Positions 20,321-32,620 are shown, numbered from the stretch's first letter. The stretch: 64,000 nt of DNA from Nannobrachium achirus (GCA_963921795.1 OY997641.1:59580675-59644674); one strand, 5' to 3'. A program made the numbers and translations. The notes: generated by a model from the letters alone, not told the origin.

Positions 20321-22000
20321 TGTCTAGTTATGATTTCTGCTTGTTGCCGTCGCCAACTAATACCCCATGGGGTTCATTTTTAACCTTTTCTCACAACTAT
20401 TCCCAATCTGAACCATACAATGGTCATAACAGAAAATGCCATAACGCTTGATGTAAACAACCTACAGGGACAAATGAACACACTTTTCTATATGATTTTG
20501 ACCCAGGGAATTCATTAAAGTGGTTATTTTTAACATTTAAGCACATCTTGACCCTATTTCAGGACAGAAACTGCGAAAAATAACCCAAAATTGTTCAAAA
20601 CACGTCTATACTTCTCTTTGTACAGATAAATTAAGGTGTATTCTTTTTATACCACAGGTTTTTTAGGACCCTTATGATGTCTAGTTATGATTTCTGCTTG
20701 TTGCCGTGGTCAACTAATGTCCCATGGGGTTCATTTATAACCTTTTCTCACAACTATCCCCAATCTCAACCATACAATGGACATAACAGAAAATGCCATC
20801 ACTCTTGATGTAAACAACCTACAGGGACAAATGAACACACTTTTCTATATGATTTTGACACAAGGAATTCATTTCCGGCATCATTTTTAACATTAAAGCA
20901 CATCTTGACCCTATTTCAGGACAGAAACAGCAAAAAACGACCAGAAATGTTCAAAACACATCTATATTTCTCTTTGTACAAATACATTAACGTGTATTCT
21001 TTTTATACCACATGTTTTTTAGGACCCTTATGGTGTCTAGTTATGATTTCTTCTTGTTGCCGTGGTCAACTAATGTCCCATGGGGTTCATTTTTAACCTT
21101 TTTACATCTATCCCCAATCTGTACCATACAATGGACATAACAAAATGCCTTAACTCTTGAAGTAAACAACCTACAGGGACAAATGAACACATTTTTCTAT
21201 ATGATTTTGACACAAGGAATTTATTTACGTCATCATTTTTAACATTCAAGCACATCTTGGCCCTATTTCAGGGCAGAAACAGCGTAAAACGACCAGAAAA
21301 TGTTCAAAAACATCTATATTTCTCTTTGTACATATAAATATTAAGGTGTATTCTTTTTATACCACTTGTTTTTTGAACCCTAATGGTGTCTAGACAATAT
21401 TGCTTCTTGTTGCCGTGGTCAATCAACGTGGCTTGGGGTTCATTTTAACCCTTTCTTACACCTATCCCCTAAACAAAACATAAGATAGAGATAATAGAAA
21501 ATACCATAACTCTTGAAGTAAACAACATACAGAGACAAATCAACACATTTTCCCACATAATTTGCACCCAAGGAACTCATTAACATGGTTATTATTAAGA
21601 TTCAAGCACATTTTGACACTACTTCATGGCAGAAACTGCAAAAGATTTGCAGAAAATATTCAAATCACATCTTTATCTCTATATCTATATTCTCTTTGTA
21701 CAACATTTCTAAGGTCACACTCACACGTCATGTTTCTTAGTACCCTAATGGTGTCTAGTGTCAAGATTTAGTAGTGTTGCCCAACTCATGTCCCATGGGG
21801 TTCATGTTTTTTCCCCAGATATGTTTTTGGGCTTTTATGCCTTTATTGACAGGACAGTAGACTGACAGGAAACAGGGAGAGAGAGTGACACACAGCAAAT
21901 CTGGACGGGCTCGGGGATCGAAACAGCGACCCACCGCAGGCTACACAAAGCCTACTGTATGTGGGATGCGGCCCAGACCATTTTGAATCGATGTCCGTAA
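20321..22000 (+). repeat. ~356-bp tandem repeat (left arm of the foldback)
   Basis: The landmark 'tgtctag' recurs at 20,321, 20,678, 21,034, 21,387 and 21,752, spacings 357, 356, 353 and 365. Divergence increases toward the axis. Each unit carries 'catggggttcat', 'caacctacagggac' and 'ctctttgtaca'. The mirror set fills 23,220-25,350 on the minus strand. Confidence 0.9.
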
Positions 22001-22017
22001 GTTATCAAAGAACAATT

Positions 22018-22370
22018 TCACTGGTCAGTGTCTTCCATCTCATCAAACTCCACCTCATCCTCTTCCGATATCATCATCATTATAATCACTGAGGACAGCC
22101 AACAGGTCAATGAGAGATTGGGGAAGAATTGGCCCACAAGACCAGACAGGCTCCAAAGTCCATCCTTCCGTCTTCTGCCACCCCTGACCTTCGTCATAGG
22201 TTTAGGCCCCCACAAGATTGGCTCAGCTGCTGGCTTGTAACAGGCCACTCACTCTATAGTTCACCCGCTGGATGTGGGGGATGAGCATATTGGCAGAGGG
22301 GCAGGTGGGCAAAATGCACTCTAGACCTGCTGAAGAGGGTCTCGTCTTCTCCCACCAGTTTATTCAGCAT
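22018..22370 (-). pseudogene. Degenerate coding relic, left arm
   Basis: Minus-strand frames give IQRVNYRV, GWQKTEG, LEPVWSCG-ILPQSLIDLLAVLSDD and an acidic tail, with stops between. The pattern (basic/aromatic block, LEPVW, ILPQSLIDLL, acidic tail) resembles the C-terminal end of a repeat-encoded fish protein family that I cannot name. Mirror copy at 22,680-23,033. Confidence 0.35.
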
Positions 22371-22679
22371 CTTGCTCCTACCATAGTTCACTGATGTATC
22401 ACGTGCTTGATTTTACATCACACACGCAAAGGCTTCCAGCTGCTCCTGCACTTCCGGCTTCAACTTACACTCATCGCCAAGCATTTCTCTCAAAATGTTG
22501 CATTATGTATAATGCAACATTTTGAGAGACCATATTTAGCAATAATCAAAACAATCATTCTACAGCCGGCTGGGCAATGAGTGTAAGTTGAAGCCGGAAG
22601 TGCAGGAACAGCTGGAAGCCTTCACGTGTGTGATGTAAAATCAAGCACGCAAGACATCAGTCGACCAGGCTAGGAGCAA

Positions 22680-23033
22680 GATGCTGAATGAACTGGTGGG
22701 TGAAGACGAGACCCTCTGCAGCAGGTCTAGAGTGCATTTTGCCTGCCTGCCCCTCGGCCAATATGCTCATCCCCCACATCCAGCGGGTGAACTATAGAGT
22801 GAGTGGCCTGTTACAAGCCAGCAGCTGAGCCAATCTTGTGGGGGCCTAAACCTATGACGAAGGTCAGGGGTGGCAGAAGACGGAAGGATAGACTTTGGAG
22901 CCTGTCTGGTCTTGTGGGACAATTCTTCCCCAATCTCTCATTGACCTGTTGGCTGTCCTCAGTGATGATAATGATGATGATATCGGAAGAGGATGAGGTG
23001 GAGTTTGATGAGATGGAAGACACTGACCAGTGA
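22680..23033 (+). pseudogene. Degenerate coding relic, right arm
   Basis: Reverse-complement counterpart of 22,018-22,370, in the plus orientation, with the same broken frame. It starts near LNELVGEDET and ends in the acidic tail. Captured before the arms were duplicated. Confidence 0.35.
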
Positions 23034-24414
23034 AATTGTTCTTTGATAACTTACGGACATCGATTCAAAATGGTCTGGGCGCATCCCACATACAGTAGGC
23101 TTTGTGTAGCCTGCGGTGGGTCGCTGTTTCGATCAACGAGCCCGTCCAGATTTGCTGCGTGTCACTCTCTCTCCCTGTTTCCTGTCAGTCTACTGTCCTG
23201 TCAATAAAGGCATAAAAGCCCAAAAACATATCTGGGGAAAAAACATGAACCCCATGGGACATGAGTTGGGCAACACTACTAAATCTTGACACTAGACACC
23301 ATTAGGGTACTAAGAAACATGACGTGTGACCTTAGAAATGTTGTACAAAGAGAATATAGATATAGAGATATAGATGTGATTTGAATATTTTCTGCAAATC
23401 TTTTGCAGTTTCTGCCATGAAGTAGTGTCAAAATGTGCTTGAATCTTAATAATAACCACGTTAATGAGTTCCTTGGGTGCAAATTATGTGGGAAAATGTG
23501 TTGATTTGTCTCTGTATGTTGTTTACTTCAAGAGTTATGGTATTTTCTATTATCTCCATCTTATGTTTTGTTTTGGGGATAGGTGTAAGAAAGGGTTAAA
23601 ATGAACCCCAAGCCACGTTGATTGACCACGGCAACAAGAAGCAATATTGTCTAGACACCATTAGGGTTCAAAAAACAAGTGGTATAAAAAGAATACACCT
23701 TAATATTTATATGTACAAAGAGAAATATAGATGTTTTTGAACATTTTCTGGTCGTTTTACGCTGTTTCTGCCCTGAAATAGGGTCAAGATGTGCTTGAAT
23801 GTTAAAAATGATGACGTAAATAAATTCCTTGTGTCAAAATCATATAGAAAAATGTGTTCATTTGTCCCTGTAGGTTGTTTACTTCAAGAGTTAAGGCATT
23901 TTGTTATGTCCATTGTATGGTCCAGATTGGGGATAGATGTAAAAAGGTTAAAAATGAACCCCATGGGACATTAGTTGACCACGGCAACAAGAAGAAATCA
24001 TAACTAGACACCATAAGGGTCCTAAAAAACATGTGGTATAAAAAGAATACACGTTAATGTATTTGTACAAAGAGAAATATAGATGTGTTTTGAACATTTC
24101 TGGTCGTTTTTTGCTGTTTCTGTCCTGAAATAGGGTCAAGATGTGCTTTAATGTTAAAAAATGATGCCGGAAATGAATTCCTTGTGTCAAAATCATATAG
24201 AAAAGTGTGTTCATTTGTCCCTGTAGGTTGTTTACATCAAGAGTGATGGCATTTTCTGTTATGTCCATTGTATGGTTGAGATTGGTGATAGTTGTGAGAA
24301 AAGGTTAAAAATTAACCCCATGGGAAATTAGTTGACCACGGCAACAAGCAGAAATCATAACTAGACATCATAAGGGTCCTAAAAAACCTGTGGTATAAAA
24401 ATAATACACCTTAA

Positions 24415-25026
24415 CCCTTAAGTGCTGTTCGGGTCATTTTGACCCGTTTTACATTTTCATTTGAAAAAAAAAGGTAGAAGTTAAAAATGTTTCCACCTGA
24501 AACTCACTGGCCTTAAAGATTCTTCTGAGATGAACATGTAAAAAAAATATTTTTGCACTACACCCATGCTACACCCCCCTCATATTTTTTGAACCTTAAG
24601 TGCTGTTCGGGTCATTTTGACCCGGAAGCACAGAAATACACAGTATTATGCCAAAACACAGACACACAGTCACCCCCACTTCTAACATCCCCCTTCCGAA
24701 GCCCCATTCCGAACCCTCCCCCCTTCCTATAAGCATGAGCAATATTGCCCAGTATTAAATGAAGTCGTTTTTTTTACATGGATTTCAGCTAAATCAGTAA
24801 AAACGCCTAGCTCTTTCAGTGTTTAATGTGATATAGCAAAGCAGAAATGCAAACATTTACCAAATATATCATATGAATTGTTTGGTATTGAGTCAAAGTC
24901 AATGTATCATGATGATTTGTTAAGTTAAAATTTATATTAGTGTTGTTTTTTTTAAACCAAATATCCACCGGGTCAAAATGACCCGAACAGAACGAAGGTG
25001 TAGTGAATCTGAACAGAACTTAAGGG
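24415..25026. mobile_element. piggyBac-like MITE with TTAA target duplication
   Basis: Flanked by TTAA at 24,411-24,414 and 25,027-25,030. Terminal inverted repeats are CCCTTAAGTGCTGTTC and its near complement GAACAGAACTTAAGGG. The left arm of the foldback keeps the empty site with a single ttaa at about 20,630. The interior repeats the 'gtgctgttcgggtcatttt' motif near 24,600 and has no coding. Confidence 0.88.
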
Positions 25027-25589
25027 TTAATTTATCTGTACAAAGAGAAGTATAGACGTGTTTTGATCATTTTTGGGTTATTTTTCGCCGTTTCTGTCCT
25101 GAAATAGGGTCAAGATGTGCTTAAATGTTAAAAATAACCACTTTAATGAATTCCCTGGGTCAAAATCATATAGAAAAGTGTGTTCATTTGTCCCTGTAGG
25201 TTGTTTACATCAAGAGTTATGGCATTTTCTGTTATGACCATTGTATGGTTCAGATTGGCAATAGTTGTGAGAAAAGGTTAAAAATGAACCCCATGGGGCA
25301 TTAGTTGGCGACGGCAACAAGCAGAAATCATAACTAGACATCATAACGGTCCAAAAAAAACAGGTTTCGAAAACATGTCATTGGGGTGCTGGTAGACCCC
25401 TCTCTCCTGCCCTACTAAATGGGTCACCCCCAGATAAATATCACTTAACTCGAACAACCCTGGAATTGGGTCAAAATAATATCCCAATAACTCAAGGAAG
25501 GGTTGTGGCTCTGAGAAATGACCCCGAAATTTGACCTAACACAAATGACCCATTATTTGGGTCAAGAAATGACCCATGAGTTTTTATAA

Positions 25590-26228
25590 ACGGTTAGCTC
25601 ACCGTAAAAAGGAGTTTAGATTCATGTAGATACGGTATAATGAACAAAAAGAAAAAGTCATGGCAGGCCTACTGTACAAATGACACGTTATCCTTTTTTC
25701 CCTCCAAAATTCATTCGATCTAGATTCAAATTGTGTAATCCACAAGAATTTAGTTTCAACTATATGATAAAATGGTATTTGGTTTATGGGGCTAGGATTG
25801 AGATCTGGAATTCAGCAGAAATAGCTTTGTCTTCTTTTAAACCACGTGATTTCTAAAAAAAAAATCATGTGTTTCATTTTATTCCTGTGTGTGATTGCGT
25901 GTATGCATGCCGTTATCAGTTTTATATGGGATATTAATGGGATGACTTTCGATCTTGGTCCCAGTCCTGTCCAGCAAACATAAACACATGTTAATGAATG
26001 ACCTTATATTATAGTTAAACAAGATAGAAGCATCAACCGCTGATTAACAACATCGGCCTCAGGTATGCCCATATTCCGCCCACCCACCTGGTCCATATTT
26101 GGCCATGACATATGCAGATATTTATGTGGCGATTTGTGCTAACGCCAACAATGCAAGCAATGGTAATTTAAAAAAGTTAATAAATTGGTTGCCTGGAAGC
26201 TTTGACAGTGCATGGCACCTCCAAATCT
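25590..26228. repeat. Interspersed repeat 'catggcaggcc', copy 1
   Basis: Landmarks 'catggcaggcctactgtac', 'ctagattcaaattgtgtaat', 'taaaccacgtgatttc' and 'atgggatgactttcgat' recur in order at 28,870, 31,030, 34,400 (truncated) and 58,900. Non-coding; identity unknown. Confidence 0.85.
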
Positions 26229-26470
26229 AGCTCTGGTCCATAGCGTTAGTGGAGTTCTCCCTAACGCTATGTTCCTCTACCTCCCAAATCCTTGGCAAAT
26301 CCGGAAAGACCCGTCGTCTGGTCCGAAAATAACAAAAACTGTTTCGCCCCTCACCAAACCAAAGGTATCCGTGGACAGTTGAAAGCTTACTCTACTTAGT
26401 GGACACGGTCTGAGCCCCCCACCACACGATTAAAATGAATTTCTAGGGCAAAATGAAAAATATTCCAGCT
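26229..26470. mobile_element. Left half of a foldback element
   Basis: Matches the left arm of 29,569-30,247 starting at 'agctctggtccatagcg', then stops after 'aaaatattcca', losing the loop and right arm. Confidence 0.75.
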
Positions 26471-26551
26471 GTCGGTTGGACCTTCCTGCAGCCACAGTAA
26501 GTCAGTTAGAAGAGTTCTCTAACTTCTCAATATTTAAGTGTCACATTGATT

Positions 26552-26557
26552 GGAAAT

Positions 26558-26601
<44 letters not shown>
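26552..26601. repeat. (CTTT)n microsatellite
   Basis: Followed by 'gcacatgcacacaaactct', as at 30,960. Confidence 0.95.
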
Positions 26602-26943
26602 TGCACATGCACACAAACTCTTATAAACTGTTAGCTCTTACAGAGTCACACCATAAAAAAGGAGTTTAGATTTATCCCACGACCATAATAGACAGCGAAC
26701 CTCTTCAATTATTTTTAAGCATCCTGCGCGATAGAATCACATTTACACTGCATCTAAAGACTCCACCTTTTGCACAAAAATCGTGCATTTTTACCCCAAT
26801 GTTCCTAGCAGCTTCTCCTGAAGCTATTGTATTTGCACGATGCACACTTTGTGGAAAAGTAATGTGTGGGTTTAGTATGCAAATCTTTCCCCAGAGGTAC
26901 TGCCACGCAATTTTCGTCAGCAAAGTATCAGGTTACAGGGACC

Positions 26944-26979
<36 letters not shown>

Positions 26980-27689
26980 TGAGGGGAGGGAGGAGGGGGG
27001 AGCAGCTAGCTAACAGCGTGCAGCAACGGACGCGAGCGAGCGAGAGAAAGAGAGAGAGAGGAGGGGAGAGGGGAGCTGCTAACAGCGTGCCGTGGAGGGA
27101 CGCGACAGAGAGAAGAGAGAGAGAAATGAGGGGAGGGGATGGAGCAGCTAAGCGTTAACACAGCAGACCTCTCTATGAGCAGTACAATATCTAGAACAAT
27201 ATCTTCATTGTTGGTGTCAAAACATGAGGAACACATGCGTTCAGGTACGTCCCCGAACACAGACCAACAAAAGTAACAAGTAAAAGTACTCCAGCCCAGC
27301 CTTCTTCACAATGATCAAAGAAAAAGTCGCCAATTCAACAAGTAAAAGTACTCCAGCCTTCTTCACAATGATCAATGGACAATGATCGCCAGCAATAAGG
27401 ATTGGAAGAAGTGTTGTTTTCTACAGTCACAGCTGCCGTTGGATCCACTTTCATGAAGCAATGTTTTGGTGTGTTGACTCAAAGCCGTGAAAAGGAAACA
27501 TGTCAGACAGACGCAAGGTTTATATGCTGTTGCACACGCACGCGTGCGTGCACACACAGCGCGTATGGTACGAGTCCATTTGGTACCAGAGTGAAGTTTT
27601 TCGCGGAATAGGACTGCACCATGCTAAAAAGTAAAAGATATCCCTGCCGTCTCTCTCTCTCTCCCTGTCTCTCTCTGTCGATGTCAAGC
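26602..27689. other. Non-coding; GA-rich tract
   Basis: Contains purine-rich (GAGA)n sequence at about 26,945-27,150 with the partial duplication 'gctaacagcgtg'. The reading frames through it are low-complexity artefacts. No gene seen. Confidence 0.6.
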
Positions 27690-27745
<56 letters not shown>

Positions 27746-27766
27746 CGTGCGTGTGCGTGCGAACGT
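27690..27766. repeat. (GT)n microsatellite
   Basis: A GT run grading into GCGT. Confidence 0.95.
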
Positions 27767-28499
27767 ACTGGGCTGTTACACCGCAAATGTTGACCTATAG
27801 AATCTGGTGACAATGATTGCGTTCACTGCATATAATATAAACAGACGTTAATAAAGTATTGGTGAGGCGATGACGTGGTGTAGGCCTATACTGTTCTCTC
27901 CAACCCCCCTCCTCCCTCCCATCCTCCCTCCATCCTCCCCCCATCGGTAAAAAAAAAAAAAAATGTGTAGGAAAGATTTGAGTGACTGTGAAAGAACTTT
28001 CTCCCAATGTAAGATTAAGACATCATACTTTATATAAACCCTATTATATTAAGCCTAAACGGTTCTGCCGCTGTGTAGAACTGTTTTTAACAGTTTTTTA
28101 CTTTAAAAGTAGGACCCCCAAAGGAGGACCATACAGATGTATTTAGATGTATTTCCTTTTGATTTTAAATCACATTTCATTTGTACATTTCCTTCATAAA
28201 TACAGGGAAATACATATACATTTCACCCCTTTAAGACAGTTTTTCAGTTGCTTGATTCAGATTTAGATATTTGATATTAATTGTATTAGACACACCCCTT
28301 ACAACACATTGTTACTTCAAACAACTTCACACTTTGGAAACAAATGCCTATTTAACATTGATGGCAACAACATTGGTTACCTGTCCACTGGACCTGTATT
28401 CGTCTGCATGGATTACATTGCATATATATATATATACAGTGTGTATATATATACATTTGTTTAAATCTCTGTGGCAAAAAATAGCGGTCGACAGAGATC
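27767..28499. other. Non-coding, nothing recognised
   Basis: Includes a short A run near 27,950 and a (TA)n tract near 28,425. No gene seen. Confidence 0.5.
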
Positions 28500-28869
28500 T
28501 CCATATATGGACAAATCAATTTGATTGCTGGTATACGGCGAGGGCCCCCGGAGGGGGCCCGAGCTCTAGATTTGAGGGCCCCCGAAGGGGGCCCGAATAA
28601 CTGTAATAGGCTGACAGTTTGAGAGAGCATCTATATATGATCACGTGGCACACGGAGTTCCTAACCGGAAGTGCGTCCGGCGGTCAAATATGTCCGACCG
28701 GAAACGTGCGCTGCGGCACAATAGTTCCGCCACAATAGTTCCCCCCCCCCCCCCCCCCCAATTTTTTTTTTTTTTTTTTTTTTTACCTTTTTTTTTTTTT
28801 TTTTTTACTTTTTTTTTTTTTTTTTTTTTTAACTAGATGTCAGCGGCCCGAAGGGCCGCGACCCTCTAG
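28500..28869 (+). mobile_element. Helitron 3' ends with homopolymer runs
   Basis: Two successive Helitron-type termini: GGGCCCCC-GGAG-GGGGGCCC hairpin then GAGCTCTAG near 28,568, and GCGGCCC-GAAG-GGGCCGC then GACCCTCTAG at 28,869. A CCATATATGG motif at 28,500 links it to the other Helitrons here. Between the ends lie a C run (about 28,741) and long T runs (28,762-28,830). The 5' end is not identified. Confidence 0.6.
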
Positions 28870-29568
28870 TGTCATTAAATTGAACAAAAAGAAAAAGGCA
28901 TGGCAGGCCTACTGTACAAATGACACATTATCCTTTTTTCCCTCCAAAAAAGTAATTGGATCTAGATTCAAATTGTGTAATCCACTAGAATTTAGTTTCA
29001 ACTATATGATAAAAATGTTATTTGGTTTATGGGGCTAGGATTGAGATCTGGAATTCAGCAGCTGTGTCTTCTTTTAAACCACGTGATTTCTAAAAACAAT
29101 TCATGTGTTTCATTTTATCAATCTCCCTGTGTGTGATTGGGTACATGCATGCCGTTATCAGTTTTATATGGGATATTAATGGGATGACTTTCGATCTTGG
29201 TCCCAGTCCTGTCTAGCAAACATAAACACATGTTAATGAATTACCTTATATTATAGTTAAACAAGATAGAAGCATCAACCACTGATTAACAACATCGGAC
29301 TCAGGTATGCCCATATTCCGCCCACCCACCTAGAATAGAATAGAATAGAATTTTTATTTGTCATTATTACACAGAACAAGTCAGTGAATAACGAAATTTG
29401 AGCCAATCCCACAAGGTGCATACAGTGCAAAAATGGTCCATATTTGGCCATGACATATGCAGATATTTATGTGGCGATTTGTGCTGACACCAACAATGCG
29501 AGCAATGCTAATTAAAAAAAATAATACATTGGTCGCCTGGAAGCTTTGACAGTGGCACCTCCAAATCT
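28870..29568. repeat. Interspersed repeat 'catggcaggcc', copy 2
   Basis: Same landmarks as copy 1 in the same order, interrupted by the LINE tail at 29,331-29,432. It leads directly into the foldback at 29,569, as in copy 1. Confidence 0.85.
29331..29432 (-). mobile_element. L2-like LINE 3' end
   Basis: A (TAGAA)n tail followed by 'tttttatttgtcattatta' and 'aacgaaatttg'. Copy 1 has the uninterrupted 'cccacctggtccatattt'. No clear target-site duplication, as usual for L2-type tails. Confidence 0.65.
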
Positions 29569-30247
29569 AGCTCTGGTCCATAGCGTTAGTGGAGTTCTCC
29601 CTAACGCTATGTTCCTCTACCTCCCAAATCCTTGGCAAATCCGGAAAGACCCGTCGTCTGGTCCGAAAATAACAAAAACTGTTTCGCCCCTCACCAAACC
29701 AAAGGTATCCGTGGACAGTTGAAAGCTTACTCTACTTAGTGGACGTGGTCTGAGCCCCCCACCACACGATTAAAATGCATTTCTAGGGCAAAATGAAAAA
29801 TATTCCACCGAATGGAGACACTCTTCCTGGTTGAAGACTGTTTTTACGAAACAACGCTTCCAACGTCGCAGAGTTGAATAACACCCAATGAGACTAATGC
29901 TCTGTGTAATTCGGTCCTCTTCCTCTGAAATGCACGGCAGTAGTGAGTTGGCACCTAGATGCCGACGACAAATAGTGAAAAACTAGAAGAAATTGAGTCT
30001 CCATCCCGTGGAATATTTTTCATTTCGCAGTAGAAATGTATTTTAAGCGTGTGGTGGGGGGCTCAGACCGCGTTCACTAAGTAGAGTAAGCTTTCAACTG
30101 TCCACTGATACCTTTGGTTTGGTGTGGGGCGAAACAGTTTTTGTTATTTTCGGACCAGACAACGGGTCTTTCCGGATTTGCCAAGGATTTGGGAGGTAGA
30201 GGAACATAGCGTTAGGGAGAACTCCACTAACGCTATGGACCAGAGCT
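29569..30247. mobile_element. 679-bp foldback MITE
   Basis: Arms of about 250 bp (29,569-29,820 and 29,996-30,247) begin and end with 'agctctggtccatagcg' and its complement. The tips contain a smaller inverted repeat ('tagcgttag'...'ctaacgcta'). The loop is unrelated. A half copy lies at 26,229. Confidence 0.85.
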
Positions 30248-30344
30248 ACTCCACATCCATCAGTGCAAGAAGATTCAAAGCAGTATTGTGTCCATAATTC
30301 TCATTTTTTTTATTTAGAAATATTTTCCTTCACATCAGGATTAG

Positions 30345-30545
30345 AATAACCCCAACTATCTACTAAGAATCCCTCCCCAGTCAGAGTTCAGCGTTTGAAT
30401 AAATGCTGAACTACTGTTAAACAGAGCTGGATGCTTTGGTACAGCAAACATTGTTTTAACTGGGAGCTTGATAATACAATACAAGCCCAGATGGGAATTA
30501 ATGTCATGTCACCAGTAACAACGTTTGGCCTATATTAATTAGGTG
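30345..30545. repeat. Interspersed repeat shared with 19,664-19,870
   Basis: Same order of landmark words as the other copy, followed by a GTGC tract. No coding. Confidence 0.7.
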
Positions 30546-30845
30546 TGCGTGCGTGCGTGCGTGCGTGCTTGTGTGTGTGGGTGTTGCAACTTCAGAATTG
30601 CAACTTCAATTAATAACTGTTTGTTAGGAATCCACGTTTTAACCTTAATTTACAATGCAACATGTGAACCTACTCAGTGTAACTCACTCAATTCAGTCAG
30701 TCTGGGACTACAGATAATGCAAGATAACCAAACTCTGTGTAAGCCTATGCTGACAGCTGTCGGTTGGACCTTCCTGCAGGCACAGTATGTCAGTTAGAAT
30801 AGTTCTCTAACTTCTCAATATTTAAGTGTCACATTGATTGGAAAT

Positions 30846-30857
30846 TCTTTCTTTCTC

Positions 30858-30913
<56 letters not shown>

Positions 30914-30919
30914 TATTTT

Positions 30920-30959
<40 letters not shown>

Positions 30960-30960
30960 T
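30846..30960. repeat. (CTTT)n microsatellite
   Basis: About 115 bp of CTTT with minor interruptions. Confidence 0.95.
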
Positions 30961-31765
30961 GCACATGCACACAAACTCTTATAAACTGTTAGCTCTTACA
31001 GAGTCACACCATAAAAAGGAGTTTAGATTTATGTAATTATATTGAACAAAAATAAGTCATGGCAGGCCACTCTACAAAGGCCACGTTATCCTTTTTTCCC
31101 TCCAAAGATCTAGATTCAAATTGTGTAATCCACTAGAATTTAGTTTCAACTATATGATAAAATGTATATGATTCATGGGGCTAGGATTGAGATGTGGAAT
31201 TCAACAGAAATAGCTGTGTCTTCTTTTAAACCACGTGATTTCTAAACATTTTGTCATGTGTTTCATTTTATTTGTGCCCGGGTAGCTCAGTCGGTAGAGC
31301 TCTTGCCTTTGTACCGCAAGGTCATGGGTTCGATTCCGGGCACCGCCAACTCAGCGTATGAGTAGCACGGTTTGGCAAGTCGTGCGGCAAGTACTGGGAG
31401 CTGATGGTAGGTGTGGCGCTCCACCTCAGCAGTCCATCTCCCAGTGGTCTAGCGCATTGTAACGGGGACAGACTCCCGCGTGTTACCGGCTGATACCGAC
31501 AATAAGCCACTCCCGACCTACTTTCATTTTATCAATCTCCCTGTGTGTGATTGCGTGCATGCATGCCGTTATCAGTTTTATATGGGATATTAATGGGATG
31601 ACTTTCGATCTTGGTCCCAGTCCTGTCTAGCAAACAAAAACAGATGTTAATGAATGAATGACCTTATATTAATAGTTAAACAAGATAGAAGCGCTAAATA
31701 ACAATGGTGATTTGTGCTGACATTGGGTATGCCCATATTCCGCCCGCCCACCTATGTTACTGTTA
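30961..31765. repeat. Interspersed repeat 'catggcaggcc', copy 3
   Basis: Same landmarks as copies 1 and 2; interrupted by a SINE at 31,272-31,521. Confidence 0.8.
31272..31521 (+). mobile_element. tRNA-derived SINE with 11-bp target duplication
   Basis: The head reads GTGCCCGGGTAGCTCAGTCG then GGTAGAGC, with a B-box GGTTCGATTCC and a closing CGGGCAC that pairs with the 5' GTGCCCG: a tRNA cloverleaf with a pol III A/B-box promoter. The body ends in 'actcccgaccta'. Both sides carry 'tttcattttat' (31,261-31,271 and 31,522-31,532). Copy 2 of the host repeat has the empty site 'tttcattttatcaatctcc'. The anticodon loop is irregular, so it is not a working tRNA gene. Confidence 0.85.
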
Positions 31766-32237
31766 TTATAGCCTATGTCAGTGCCACCCCCAGTGTAGGG
31801 AATCCCCAATAGGCGGCCAGCGGGCCAAAACTGGCCCCTTGGAAATTATTTCTGGCCCTTTTTTAACAATATTGGACTGACAGCCCCAGATATAAGCTAT
31901 CCTATCGTAGCTATAATGTCCAAACAGAGAACGCATTCCCACCTAAACGATCAGATGCTTATTCAACGTAATCATGCAGCTATGAGCTTTTACCTGTGGT
32001 CAAAGTGCGTGGAAACTAACCTTGGAGGTGCCTAAATGTATTTCCTTTCAAGCAGGCAAAAATGATGACAATGATGAGTCCAGGTAGGATATTCCTCTAT
32101 AAACGCACCATGCGTTTGGGTGTCTCTCTCTTTCTGCACAAGTAGCCTCGAGCTTCTCTAACGACCTAATTGTCGACGTGCAGGGGTGTTGCGCAATGAA
32201 TGTATGTGATGTTGTTGCCTACTGGCAGCAGAGAAGA

Positions 32238-32397
<160 letters not shown>

Positions 32398-32504
32398 ACA
32401 GGGAAATACTACTTTGAGGGGACCTCATGTCCCCACAAAGACAGTACAATCCTTGCACACTACCTTGTGGGTACTTATTAATACGTCCCCATAAGGTCTT
32501 TAGG

Positions 32505-32518
32505 GGTTAGGTTAAGGG

Positions 32519-32552
<34 letters not shown>

Positions 32553-32553
32553 A
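32505..32553. repeat. Short TTAGGG-like run
   Basis: Five to six GGGTTA units with variants, embedded in a 'gtccccataa' repeat context. Too short to be a telomere. Confidence 0.8.
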
Positions 32554-32620
32554 AATGAATGGAATGTCCCCATAAAGATGGTAGACTATGAGTAATGTCC
32601 CCACAAAGTAGCAAATGCAA

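Larger units (their letters stand above)
20243..25418. mobile_element. Giant foldback (inverted-repeat) element, 5.2 kb
   Basis: The left arm, 20,243-22,504, is the reverse complement of the right arm, 22,511-25,418, with the axis near 22,507 inside 'caaaatgttgcatt'...'aatgcaacattttg'. Ends are 'ttagtagggcaggagaga' and 'tctctcctgccctactaa'. The right arm is longer because of a 612-bp MITE and about 45 bp near the axis. The outer part of each arm is made of ~356-bp tandem repeats. That architecture (long inverted arms of direct repeats) is the one of Foldback-type elements. No obvious target-site duplication. Confidence 0.9.

Noticed and set aside
20321..25350. CRISPR-like or satellite array
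   Set aside because: Units of 356 bp without spacers, mirrored about an axis, in a eukaryotic genome; a foldback explains them better.
31272..31345. Functional tRNA gene
   Set aside because: The anticodon loop has the wrong size, the T-arm pairs poorly, and it is fused to a SINE body with a target duplication.
32505..32553. Interstitial telomere
   Set aside because: Only five or six imperfect units inside a known-style fish repeat context; no chromosome-end or fusion signature.
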